The notes beneath the pieces are model-generated. The model was not told where the DNA came from and ran no database searches. It saw nothing but the letters and a program-made list of their open reading frames with translations. A stretch of DNA of 64,000 bases from Noviherbaspirillum saxi. GTDB taxonomy: Bacteria; Pseudomonadota; Gammaproteobacteria; Burkholderiales; Burkholderiaceae_D. The DNA lies in assembly GCF_003591035.1 (NCBI RefSeq), contig NZ_QYUO01000003.1, forward strand, positions 310,001 through 374,000. The letters run 5' to 3'. A program made the translations under genes and the position numbers. Shown piece after piece: positions 35,861-44,323 of this stretch (positions are counted from its first letter, which is position 1; every line of letters begins with the position of its first letter).

Positions 35861-35988
35861 TCGGTGTACGAGAGGGCGTATCGCCAGCCAAGGCGGGGTT
35901 CTGTCGCATTGAGCTGCATGACTGTCGGCATCGAGGTACAGTCAGGATAAAACTGCTCTAGCGGTTGGGATGAACTAGTACCCGCCCG

Positions 35989-38016
35989 TTAGGAAACCTG
36001 CGAGCCCTGCCGATGGTCGCGGACCCATTCGAGGAAGGCCGGCCCGTCGAGCGGCGGGGACAGCAGATAGCCCTGCAAGGCCCAGCAGTTCATGGCTTCA
36101 AGCGTATTTCGTTGAAGCTCGGTTTCCACGCCTTCCGCCACCACATCCAGCCCCATGTACCGGCTTATCTCTATGATCGTCCGGATCATGTGCAGGTCGC
36201 GTCCATCCGCACCGAGGTTGCGCACGAACGCTTGGTCGATCTTCAATTCCTGCACAGGCAGCCGACGCAGGTAGGACAGGGACGAGTAGCCGGTGCCGAA
36301 ATCGTCAATGCTGAAACGGACGCCGAATGCATGCAAGGAGTTGATCTTTTCGATTGCGTCTTCCATGTCGCCGATAAACGCACTTTCGGTAATCTCAAGC
36401 GTCAGCCGGGATGGATTGATACCGGTATCCAGAACCTGGCGCCTGACACTCTGTTCATAATCCGTTTGCATGAACTGGCTGGCGCTGACATTGACCGATA
36501 CATGCCCCGTAAATTCGGGGACGACGCGGTTGAAGGTGGCGATGTACTCGCATGCCTGCTTCAGAACCCACTCCCCGATCGGCCGGATCAGGCCGCAACG
36601 CTCAGCCAGCGGTACAAAGACGGCCGGCGGGATAAAGCGGCCCTGCTCGTCTTTCCAACGCAGCAACACCTCGGCGCCGACCACCTCGCCCGATGCCGCT
36701 ACCTGCGGCTGAAAGTACACGGCGAATTCGCTGTTCTGTTGCGCCTGTTGCAGGGCTCTTTCCATGCGCATCCGCGCGGTCATCTCTACCTGCATGCTCA
36801 TGTCATACATCTGTACTTCTCCAGGGCCGGCACGTTTGGCATGCTGTAGCGCGAGGTCGGCACGCCGCAAGATATCCACCTCGGTGTCGCTCGCGACAGG
36901 GAAAATCACGATGCCGATGCCGACCGTGATCTCGACGATATCCGCGTTCAGCACAAAGGGAATCGCCAGTGAGCGCATGACACCGGCCGCCGCTTGCCGT
37001 GCCCCTTTGGCCGCGTAGTCATGCTCCTGACCGAGTTTTGGCATGAGCAAGGCAAAGTCGTCGCTTCCAAGGCGGATGGCGATGCTGTCGTGACACGCAG
37101 CACTCAGGCGGAACGCCACCTCCTTCAGAATCCGATCGCCGATCCGGTGGCCGAGCGTGTCGTTAATGGTCTTGAAATTGTCCAGGCCGATTTGCAACAG
37201 CGCGCCTTTCACGTCGCTTCCGTTGTTCCGTCTGGACAGCAAGACTGCCAGACGCTCTTCGAGGTCGGCACGATTCGGTAGGCCGGTCAGGTAGTCGCGG
37301 AATGCGAGGGAATGGATGTGACGGTTGCGGTCGCGCAACTCGAGGCCAAGTCCGATGGTCATCAACAGAACCAGGCCGAGAAAGGAGAACCCGGTGAAGT
37401 AGAAGATGCGCAGGATACCCAGGTCGACCAGGACGCCGATGATGAGCACCACGACCATGAGCCCAAGCGAAGCGCCGAGAAAACCCGCAGTTCGCCGGTC
37501 ACCGCGCCGGTAGACGCCGGCTGCCGTGTACAGCCCCCACGTCAGGACAAGCCCGGCATACAGGCGGACTATGGCACTCGTAACCGTCATCTTCTGGCCG
37601 GCGATCATGCCCGGCAGCCTTAGTACATCGTCGAGCGCCGGTTCGAGAACGCCCTGGCCGAACAGCGTCATGGCACTCACCGCGATCAGAACTGCGAGCC
37701 ATTTCGTGTAACGCCTCCCCTGCCCTGGATGTGCGTACTGCACGATGAACCAGAATAGCGCGGGAATCAGCGACAGGCTCTGCAGCGGACGCCAGTGGAC
37801 GACCTCGCGCGCGTCCTGCATTGTTGCCTGTGTGTAATACAGGTACTCGGACAGGGGAAAGGTGGATGCAAGCAGGCACAGGATGCCAAAGCTCAGGTAT
37901 AACTGCCGCCGATGGCCGACCGCTGCAAGAATGAATGCTTGAATCGATGTAAAGACAACGAACCCGCTACACAAGAGGAGTGCAATCAAGGTCACGTTGG
38001 TCGGGGTCGCACTCAT
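35989..38016 (-). CDS. Seven-helix membrane protein with degenerate GGDEF and EAL domains (c-di-GMP phosphodiesterase)
   Basis: This protein of about 675 residues has seven predicted membrane segments in the first 230 residues, followed by a GGDEF-like and an EAL domain. The cyclase motif reads RLGSDDFALL, lacking GGDEF, so cyclase activity is doubtful. The EAL signature is EVL (GAEVLLRW), but downstream catalytic parts such as NVSASQF, EITESAF, DDFGTGYSSLSYLRRLPVQELKIDQAFV and AEGVE are intact, so c-di-GMP hydrolysis is likely. ATG 38016 is chosen; a GTG at 38040 would add eight residues, and neither has a clear ribosome site. It is monocistronic, with no linked regulator. The membrane part probably senses an unknown signal. 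Confidence 0.88.
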   Translation of the reverse strand: MSATPTNVTLIALLLCSGFVVFTSIQAFILAAVGHRRQLYLSFGILCLLASTFPLSEYLYYTQATMQDAREVVHWRPLQSLSLIPALFWFIVQYAHPGQGRRYTKWLAVLIAVSAMTLFGQGVLEPALDDVLRLPGMIAGQKMTVTSAIVRLYAGLVLTWGLYTAAGVYRRGDRRTAGFLGASLGLMVVVLIIGVLVDLGILRIFYFTGFSFLGLVLLMTIGLGLELRDRNRHIHSLAFRDYLTGLPNRADLEERLAVLLSRRNNGSDVKGALLQIGLDNFKTINDTLGHRIGDRILKEVAFRLSAACHDSIAIRLGSDDFALLMPKLGQEHDYAAKGARQAAAGVMRSLAIPFVLNADIVEITVGIGIVIFPVASDTEVDILRRADLALQHAKRAGPGEVQMYDMSMQVEMTARMRMERALQQAQQNSEFAVYFQPQVAASGEVVGAEVLLRWKDEQGRFIPPAVFVPLAERCGLIRPIGEWVLKQACEYIATFNRVVPEFTGHVSVNVSASQFMQTDYEQSVRRQVLDTGINPSRLTLEITESAFIGDMEDAIEKINSLHAFGVRFSIDDFGTGYSSLSYLRRLPVQELKIDQAFVRNLGADGRDLHMIRTIIEISRYMGLDVVAEGVETELQRNTLEAMNCWALQGYLLSPPLDGPAFLEWVRDHRQGSQVS

Positions 38017-38358
38017 GTCAGGCAACGGCCGCGGGTGCACTGTTCATCGTTCAAGTATAGACATTGCAAACAAACCTGTATTGGAAGCCAGCTTTGTTGC
38101 ACCACTGATATACGCGGATACGCGGCTAAGCGAAGCGCGGACGTGAGTAGTAGAGATGCAGCCGTGATTTTTTAAGCGCACCTATATGAAGCGGTTAGGT
38201 ATTCTTGCCGAGTGGTACTCATGGGCCAAGTCGTTTTAATTTCGCTTCGGAACTTTAATTCACATATAGAGTTGGCGACAATGATGTTGAAAGGCAGCTG
38301 ATTGATCACACTCAATTATTAAAAAAATGGCAATAGTAGAGTGTGAGAAATTCAATCG
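38017..38358. promoter_or_regulatory. AT-rich divergent upstream region
   Basis: No gene is seen. The right half (about 38230-38340) is clearly more AT-rich than its surroundings, with AATTATTAAAAAAATGG near 38312-38330. It probably holds the promoter for the lipoprotein gene and, on the other strand, that for the EAL protein. The local base composition suggests imported DNA or a promoter under xenogeneic silencing. Confidence 0.4.
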
Positions 38359-40440
38359 ATGGAGCCCGCTTTGAACTCATCTTGTCCCCAACGCGTTTCC
38401 GGATTGCTCATTTTGCTCATCAGCAGCCTGAGCGGATGCGGCGGCGGAAGCGAACCATCCTCAGGACAGAAAGCATCTTCCTCCGCGCAGGCGCCCGAAA
38501 CTTATGTCGAAAGCTGGACCAAGTGCGCGGACGAATACGGTACCTGCGTTGTGCCTGAGACGACACAGGTGCGTTACGGCCTCAACGGCACCTATGCAAC
38601 GCGTCAGGTCAGTGGTTCAATCGCTTGCAGCAACGAGGTGTTTGGCGACCCCTTACCCGGTGCGGACAAGATCTGCGAGTATCGGAGCCTGACTCCTGTG
38701 CCAGCTCCAAGTCCGACACCGACACCGACTCCAACGCCTGCCCCCACGCCGACTCCGACTCCGACTCCGACTCCGACTCCGACTCCGACTCCAACGCCGA
38801 CCCCGACGCCGACACCCACTCCGTCGCCTGCGCCTACGGTCTGGACCAAATGCGCCGATGAGTACGGCACCTGCACCGTTCCGGGAACAAGGCAGGTGCG
38901 CTACGGTTTGAACGGAAGCTATGCGGTGCGCACGGCAACCGGCTCAATCGCCTGTACCAACGACGTATTCGGCGACCCCTTGCCGGGAGCGGACAAGATC
39001 TGCGAATACGCTTCGTCGACTCCAACCCCTTCACCGACACCCACACCGACACCAACACCAACGCCAACACCAACGCCGACACCGACACCAACACCGACTC
39101 CTACGCCAACGCCGTCACCGGCAATTCCTGCGCCAGTCCCGTCATCGACGCCGATGACGATGTCTTGCGTCGGCGGCGCCAGTGTCCAATGCAGCGGCCC
39201 CAGCGTGATCAGGATCGACAACGGTATCGCGCTTTCCAGATCCGGCGTGCAAGTCTACGGAAAATCGACAAACGATCTCGTCAAGCCGATAGCCAATCCC
39301 TCGACGGCTTTCGGGCTTGCGCCGGCTTCCGGCGGCGTGGCGGAGATTCGCGTGACCAAGGCCGGCAACGGCACGATATCATCACCGGCCATCTTGCTGA
39401 GCAACCTCGGTATTTCATGGGATGGCAAAGTCGAACGGCCTCTGATCATCGAGACCTTCCGTACGACACAAGGCCGTGTTCAGCGCGACGCCAACGGTGC
39501 GCTTGTGTTTGGATCGCTGCCGGCCAGTTCCAACCTCGCCTTCTACGATTTCGGCACTAAAGGCTCTGCCGGCACGCAGGGCAACTACGCCAACAACCGC
39601 TATTTCCCGCGTAGCGGCAATCCGTCACGCTGCGCTCCCGACATGAATCCGTGTCCGACTACGGAAACCAGCGGCATACAGTTCCATGCCGGCACCTGGC
39701 GCACCAGCGGTATCAATCCCGATATCACCACGGCCAGTCGCCTGCATGGCGACGGCGACGTGCACGCGGGCGATGGTCCGCCGGATGCCAATGGCAACCC
39801 GACAATACTGCCGGGCGGGAATGGTATTGGTGTGCCCTTCCCCGGTTCCAAGGGATACCGTCACTTTTCCAACTGGGGCTACCAGTATGGCAACCTCGGC
39901 GCATGGCTAACCCAGGATACGGTGGACATCGTCGAATGGACCGGCGGCGCGGGCACCGATGAACATAACCAAAGTCGCAGCGGCATGGTCGCCTATGGCA
40001 ATGTGACCGATCCAGCCACCGTGCCAGGCACGGGGACGGCCAGTTATTACGGCTTTGCCTATGGCTGGTATGTACCAAATGGTAGTTCGGAAGCATCGTT
40101 CTACTACGGCACTGCCACGATGAGCGTCAATTTCAGTAACCGTCAGGTCACGATATCGATTCAGAATACCCAGACCTACGACGCCGCAGCGACGCCAGTA
40201 CCGGCAACCATCAACGCCATGACCTACATGGGTGCGAGCAGCAGCAATGTCGCTGGTTACCTGACCGGCGCAACGAACAATGGCATATTGAGCGGAGGCG
40301 TGAGCGGGCGTTATTTCGGACCGGTTGTGTCCGGCGGCTTGAGCGGTCCCAGCCCGGCCGAACTCGGCGGCGCGTATACGCTGTCAAGTTCGGGGAGCGG
40401 AGCAACGGTCGTGGGCGGTTTCCTTGCACGCAGGCAGTAG
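38359..40440 (+). CDS. Putative surface lipoprotein: duplicated Cys module, Pro-Thr linkers, TbpB-like C-terminal barrel
   Basis: This 693-residue protein has a lipoprotein signal with lipobox LSGC (Cys27). Two copies of a 56-residue module (about 53-108 and 162-217) follow: [38 protein letters not shown], with four conserved cysteines each. Pro-Thr repeats (about 109-161 and 220-262) separate and follow them. The C-terminal part ends with [12 protein letters not shown] and [15 protein letters not shown], then [10 protein letters not shown], closely recalling the eight-stranded barrel of TbpB-like, Slam-exported lipoproteins. I infer surface display with two binding modules on flexible stalks. 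The ligand is unknown. A TTG at 38371, spaced well from TGGAG, is an alternative start. No Slam gene is nearby. Confidence 0.75.
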   Translation: MEPALNSSCPQRVSGLLILLISSLSGCGGGSEPSSGQKASSSAQAPETYVESWTKCADEYGTCVVPETTQVRYGLNGTYATRQVSGSIACSNEVFGDPLPGADKICEYRSLTPVPAPSPTPTPTPTPAPTPTPTPTPTPTPTPTPTPTPTPTPTPSPAPTVWTKCADEYGTCTVPGTRQVRYGLNGSYAVRTATGSIACTNDVFGDPLPGADKICEYASSTPTPSPTPTPTPTPTPTPTPTPTPTPTPTPTPSPAIPAPVPSSTPMTMSCVGGASVQCSGPSVIRIDNGIALSRSGVQVYGKSTNDLVKPIANPSTAFGLAPASGGVAEIRVTKAGNGTISSPAILLSNLGISWDGKVERPLIIETFRTTQGRVQRDANGALVFGSLPASSNLAFYDFGTKGSAGTQGNYANNRYFPRSGNPSRCAPDMNPCPTTETSGIQFHAGTWRTSGINPDITTASRLHGDGDVHAGDGPPDANGNPTILPGGNGIGVPFPGSKGYRHFSNWGYQYGNLGAWLTQDTVDIVEWTGGAGTDEHNQSRSGMVAYGNVTDPATVPGTGTASYYGFAYGWYVPNGSSEASFYYGTATMSVNFSNRQVTISIQNTQTYDAAATPVPATINAMTYMGASSSNVAGYLTGATNNGILSGGVSGRYFGPVVSGGLSGPSPAELGGAYTLSSSGSGATVVGGFLARRQ
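38703..38838 (+). repeat. Hexanucleotide tandem repeat coding for the first Pro-Thr linker
   Basis: Tandem CCGACT-type hexamers, with third-position variants, encode alternating Pro-Thr. The run of nearly identical CCGACT units is longest at about 38752-38792. Because the unit is six bases, copy-number changes would lengthen or shorten the stalk without shifting the frame. Confidence 0.85.
39019..39122 (+). repeat. Hexanucleotide tandem repeat coding for the second Pro-Thr linker
   Basis: A second run, mainly of ACACCG/ACACCA-type hexamers, again encodes Pro-Thr. Codon usage differs from the first linker, so the two arrays probably expanded independently. Confidence 0.85.
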
Positions 40441-40455
40441 CCGCTAAGAGAGTCC

Positions 40456-41505
40456 TTAGTCTAGCGTGACACCGGTTTGCTTGACGATCTTGGACCAGCG
40501 CGCCAGTTCCGATTTCACATAGGCGCCATATTCGGCCGGCGTGGAGCCGAGTGGAATCGCGCCTTGCGCCGCAAGCTTTTTCTGCACGTCGGGATTTTGC
40601 AAAGCCTTGGACATCTCTTCATTGAGGCGCTTGATGACAGGCTCGGGAGTTTTCGCCGGCACCATCAATCCTTGCCAGGCGCTGACCTCCAGACCTGGAA
40701 AGCCGGCCTCGGCGAGCGTAGGTACATCCGGAAACAGTTCAATACGCTTTGGCGTGGTGACCGCAAGCAGGCGCATACGCTTGTCGCGCACGAAACTGGC
40801 GACCGAATTAACGGTGTCGGTCATGAACTGGATCTGGCCGCTGACGAGGTCGGCGTCGGCCGGCGCGCTGCCCTTGTAGGGAACGTGCATCGCGTCGATG
40901 CCATTGGCTTGCAGAAGCTGGTATGCGCCGAGATGCGTGATGTTGCCACTGCCTGCGGAGCCATAGGACAGCTTACCCGGATTCGTCTTGGCGTAGGCAA
41001 TGAATTCCTTGGCGTTGTTGACCGGCAGCGAAGGATGGACCACCAGGCCGAGCGGCACGGTAGCGCTCAGCCCCACCGGCGCCAGATCACGCTGGACGTC
41101 ATAGGTCAGGCTTTTATACAGCGACGGACTCAGCACGATCGATGAAGTGTTATACAGCACCGTATAGCCATCGGGCTGCGCCTTTGCTACCAGGGCCGAG
41201 CCGATATTGCCGTTTGCTCCGCCACGATTGTCAACGATGATTTGCTGACCCATTTGCTCCCCCATCTTTTGCGCGAGTACGCGCGCCACAAGATCGGTGG
41301 GCCCGCCTGGCGGGAACGGCACGATCAGCGTGATCGGCTTGCTGGGATAGGCCGTCTGCGCCTGGACCAGCGGTGCGACCAATGTTGCCAGGCCTATCGT
41401 CGCAGCGATGCAGGCTTGCGCGAAACGCGAGCGAAACGGATGTAATACCAATCCCATGCCATAACGCGCCATGACATGGGATTGGTATAAGCGAAATGAT
41501 TTCAT
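40456..41505 (-). CDS. Bug/TctC-family tripartite tricarboxylate-type binding protein
   Basis: This 349-residue periplasmic protein of the Bug family has the usual ITLIVPFPPGGPTDLVARVLAQKM, DNRGGANGNIGSALVAKAQPDGYT and YGSAGSGNITHLG segments and ends with the typical helix. Bug proteins bind carboxylates or other acids for TctAB-type importers or for sensing. Here no tctA or tctB is seen. The start ATG 41505 is backed by AAGGAGA. The N-region before the hydrophobic core (about residue 30) is unusually long because a 14-bp inverted repeat lies in codons 6-21. It is the last gene of the minus-strand operon starting at 48809. Confidence 0.9.
   Translation of the reverse strand: MKSFRLYQSHVMARYGMGLVLHPFRSRFAQACIAATIGLATLVAPLVQAQTAYPSKPITLIVPFPPGGPTDLVARVLAQKMGEQMGQQIIVDNRGGANGNIGSALVAKAQPDGYTVLYNTSSIVLSPSLYKSLTYDVQRDLAPVGLSATVPLGLVVHPSLPVNNAKEFIAYAKTNPGKLSYGSAGSGNITHLGAYQLLQANGIDAMHVPYKGSAPADADLVSGQIQFMTDTVNSVASFVRDKRMRLLAVTTPKRIELFPDVPTLAEAGFPGLEVSAWQGLMVPAKTPEPVIKRLNEEMSKALQNPDVQKKLAAQGAIPLGSTPAEYGAYVKSELARWSKIVKQTGVTLD
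41445..41488. repeat. 14-bp perfect inverted repeat inside the signal-peptide codons of a Bug protein
   Basis: ATACCAATCCCATG (41445-41458) and its exact complement (41475-41488) are separated by 16 bases. It lies within the coding region for residues 6-21. The right arm with flank, GGGATTGGTATAAGC (41478-41492), recurs exactly at 11424-11438 in the gap after the sulfatase, so this is a dispersed repeat. Confidence 0.75.
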
Positions 41506-41618
41506 GCGAAGTCTCCTTTGATTAATATGTGTGGCCTTGTGAGGCGATCGACTGCGATGCTGCCTTGAAACCGGGGTTGCCGTATCTATTCCTGTTTTGC
41601 GTTTTTTCCGTCGCGAAG

Positions 41619-42095
41619 TCAGCCGGCCTGGTCGCGGCCGGCCAGCATCCGGCGTGCGGTATAGGTCATCACGATTTCTTCGCGCTGGTTGAATACGGTG
41701 ATGGTGGAGTCGACAATCGCCCGGCCACCCTTAGAGGTGGGTCGAATACCGTCGACTTCGACAATCGCATGGATGCTATCGCCGACGAGCACGGGCGCAT
41801 GGATCTTTTGCGTCAGTTCGAGCATCGCAAGGCCGGTGCCCTGAATCATGCTTTGCAATAGCAAGCCTTCGATCAGCGTGTAGGTAAGTGCCGCCGGCAC
41901 CGGACGACCGGCTATGCCGCCGGCCAGCGGCTCGCTATCGATGAACATGACTTCCAGCATGCCGGTCACGCCAATGAAGCCGACCAGATCCGCTTCCGTG
42001 ACGGTGCGGCGAAAGGTCTTGAAGCGTTGGCCGGGTTCCAGTTCCTGCCAGTAGTAGCCTTGTCCGAGCTGACGGATTGCTTGTGTATTGCTCAT
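41619..42095 (-). CDS. MaoC-like (hot-dog fold) dehydratase
   Basis: This 158-residue hot-dog protein is related to MaoC-type enoyl-CoA hydratases. The opening GYYWQELEPGQRFKTFRRTVTEADLVGFIGVTG is the typical N-terminal segment, and the usual D-x(4)-H core is replaced by a variant (SEPLAGGIAGRPVPAALTYTLIEGLLLQS). The substitution at the usual catalytic dyad leaves activity uncertain, although related hydratases in CoA-transferase operons have similar sequences. An AAGGG site precedes the ATG. It follows the CoA-transferase gene by 16 bases. Confidence 0.82.
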   Translation of the reverse strand: MSNTQAIRQLGQGYYWQELEPGQRFKTFRRTVTEADLVGFIGVTGMLEVMFIDSEPLAGGIAGRPVPAALTYTLIEGLLLQSMIQGTGLAMLELTQKIHAPVLVGDSIHAIVEVDGIRPTSKGGRAIVDSTITVFNQREEIVMTYTARRMLAGRDQAG

Positions 42096-42111
42096 GTTGC
42101 CCTTTCATTCC

Positions 42112-43266
42112 TCAATTGGTGGAGCGCTTGGCGGATGAGAGACCCGCCAGGACTTCTTCGGTGTGCTCGCCGAGACGCGGCGCCATGTGCACAGGCGGAC
42201 GTTCGCCGTTGAACTTCACCGGCACGCCAGGAAAGGTAAGCGCCCCCATCCCGGGATCGACAATCGTTTCAAAGAAACCGGTCTGGCGCAGATGTTCATC
42301 CTGTTGCAGTTCTTCCAGCCTGCGCATCGGCGATGCGGGAATCTCGAGCCGACTGAATGTCTGCAGCCATTCGTCGGTACTGCGGCCGGCAATGATGTCG
42401 GCCGCAATTTCGTAGAGCGCAACAATATGGCTGGTGCGGGCAGCGATGTTGGTAAAGCGTGCATCGCTGGCAAGGACCGGCCTGCCGGCTTCGATGAAGA
42501 AACGCGACCAGTGCGCATCGGTATACGGCATCGCGCAGATGTACCCGTCGGTCGTGCGGTAAGGCCGCCGCCATTGATTGAGCACGCGCGGATATCCGGG
42601 ATCAGCCAGCGGCGGATCGAAGTGCCGGCCGTAAAAATGTTCGACCAGGTTGAAGGCAACCATGGACTCCAGCATCGGCACTTCGACATACGCACCCTCG
42701 CCGGTACGCTCGCGCTTGAAGAGCGCCGCGAGGATCGCATGGGCCGCGACCAGCGCACAGGTCTTGTCGCCGGCGATGGTCGGAAAATACTGCGGCGTGC
42801 CAGTCTGCTTTTCCATCAAGGCGGCACATCCGGACAAGCCCTGGATAATGTCATCGTAGGCCGGCATGCCCCCATAGGGACCGTCCTCGCTGAAGCCGAG
42901 CAGTCCGACATATACCAGGCGCGGATTGCGCGCGCGTATGACGTCGGGGTCCAGCCCGATGGCGGCCAGCTTTTGCGGCCGGATACTATGGATCAGCACG
43001 TCCGCGGTATCGACTAGCTGGAGCAGCGCTTCACGGGCTGCCGGTGTTTTCAGGTCCAGCACGACGCTGCGCTTGCCGCGATTGACGCCCAGGAAGATCG
43101 CGCTCATGCCGGGCTCGTTGGCAGGTCCTGTCTTGCGGGTCGAATCGCCTTCCGGCGTTTCGATCTTGATGACGTCGGCGCCGTAATCGGCAAGGATCTG
43201 GCTGGCATAAGGGCCGAACACCACGGTGCTCAGGTCAAGTACACGAATGCCGTTCAAAGGAAGCAT
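42112..43266 (-). CDS. CaiB/BaiF-type (family III) CoA-transferase
   Basis: This 384-residue family III CoA-transferase moves CoA between carboxylic acids through an aspartyl-CoA anhydride. The N-terminus (LNGIRVLDLSTVVFGPYASQILADYGADVIKIETPEGDSTR) and GVNRGKRSVVLDLK are standard. The Asp in MPAYDDIIQGLSG is the expected nucleophile. ATG 43264-43266 overlaps the stop of the upstream oxidoreductase (TGATG), so the two are translationally coupled. GGAGAA precedes it. It is one of two CoA-transferases in the operon (the other at 47586), possibly for two different acids or for a heteromer. Confidence 0.92.
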   Translation of the reverse strand: MLPLNGIRVLDLSTVVFGPYASQILADYGADVIKIETPEGDSTRKTGPANEPGMSAIFLGVNRGKRSVVLDLKTPAAREALLQLVDTADVLIHSIRPQKLAAIGLDPDVIRARNPRLVYVGLLGFSEDGPYGGMPAYDDIIQGLSGCAALMEKQTGTPQYFPTIAGDKTCALVAAHAILAALFKRERTGEGAYVEVPMLESMVAFNLVEHFYGRHFDPPLADPGYPRVLNQWRRPYRTTDGYICAMPYTDAHWSRFFIEAGRPVLASDARFTNIAARTSHIVALYEIAADIIAGRSTDEWLQTFSRLEIPASPMRRLEELQQDEHLRQTGFFETIVDPGMGALTFPGVPVKFNGERPPVHMAPRLGEHTEEVLAGLSSAKRSTN

Positions 43267-44321
43267 CAGTTCTCCAGAATCTGTGTAGTGCTGCAAGAGG
43301 CGCAAGCCTGTCTTGCCAAAACCACCTTGCCGATGACGCCACCGTCTTCCACCAGCGCGTGCGCCTTGCGAAGATTGTCGGCAGTCATGCCGTCAAGGCA
43401 GACCTGCGTAGTGCTGCGCAGCCGACCTGCATCGACCAGCGCTGCAACACGTTCGAGTATGCGGTGCTGTTCGATCATGTCGGGGGTCGCATGCAGGGAA
43501 CGGGTAAACATGCCCTCCCAGCTGAACGATGCGCTCTTGCCGCGCAATTCATTCATCGGCAACGGCGACGCACTTTCGACCAACGCACAGATATGCCCGT
43601 GCGGCTTGATCAGCCTGGCCATCGTGCTGAAGTACCGATCGGTATCGGACAGGCAAAGGATGTAATCGACGCCCGGAATATCCTTGCCTGCCAGCTGGGG
43701 AACAAGATCGGTACGATGGTCAATGATTAGTTCAGCGCCAAGCTCGCTGCACCATGCCTGCGACGCAGGACGCGATGCCGTGGCGATGACGCGCAGGCGC
43801 CCGACAATGCTGGCCAGCTGAATTGCCATGGACCCCACGCCGCCCGCGCCACCGATCACAAGCAAGGTCTTGCCCGCATCGCTGCCGGTTGTTGAAATAT
43901 GCATGCGCTCGAACAATGCTTCCCATGCCGCCAGCGACGCCACCGGCAAGGCCGCGGCTTGCGCGAAGTCCAGCGAAGCCGGCATCCTGGCAACCAGACG
44001 CTGATCCGCGAGATGCAGTTCGGCATTGCTGCCTGTCCGCGTGATGCTTCCCGCATAGTAGACACGGTCACCGGGCGCGAACAGCGTTACCTCGGGACCG
44101 GTGTCGATAACGATACCGGCTGCATCCCAGCCGAGGATGCGGGGCCGGCCATCGGCTTGCGGCCGGGCGCCGCGCATTTTGATATCGATCGGATTGACCG
44201 ATACCGCCTGTACGCTGACCAGTATGTCTTGCCCGCGGGCGACCGGCGCTGCGAGCTCAAGGTCGGCCAGGGCCGCCGCGTCGTGACCGGAACTTCCGGC
44301 AGGGATCCCGATCGCCTTCAT
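43266..44321 (-). CDS. Zinc-independent MDR-type quinone/enoyl reductase
   Basis: This 351-residue medium-chain dehydrogenase/reductase is of the quinone-oxidoreductase or zinc-free type. It has the GroES-like N-domain (VQAVSVNPIDIKMRG, GWDAAGIV), the NADPH motif VIGGAGGVGSMAIQLA and no cysteine or histidine zinc ligands. It would reduce an enoyl, quinone or similar substrate. The start is ATG 44321, two bases after the stop of the Bug protein gene; an earlier in-frame ATG at 44366 lies inside that gene. Its role in the pathway could be reduction of an unsaturated CoA ester or ketone; this is inference. Confidence 0.88.
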   Translation of the reverse strand: MKAIGIPAGSSGHDAAALADLELAAPVARGQDILVSVQAVSVNPIDIKMRGARPQADGRPRILGWDAAGIVIDTGPEVTLFAPGDRVYYAGSITRTGSNAELHLADQRLVARMPASLDFAQAAALPVASLAAWEALFERMHISTTGSDAGKTLLVIGGAGGVGSMAIQLASIVGRLRVIATASRPASQAWCSELGAELIIDHRTDLVPQLAGKDIPGVDYILCLSDTDRYFSTMARLIKPHGHICALVESASPLPMNELRGKSASFSWEGMFTRSLHATPDMIEQHRILERVAALVDAGRLRSTTQVCLDGMTADNLRKAHALVEDGGVIGKVVLARQACASCSTTQILEN

Positions 44322-44323
44322 GC

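Noticed and set aside
38604..38876. Antisense frames with long Gly-Val runs opposite the Pro-Thr linkers (also 38919-39221)
   Set aside because: They are the mirror of the CCGACT-type hexamer repeat in the lipoprotein gene; no ribosome site or domain.
38703..39122. CRISPR-like array
   Set aside because: The repeats are uninterrupted in-frame hexamers without unique spacers and encode Pro-Thr.
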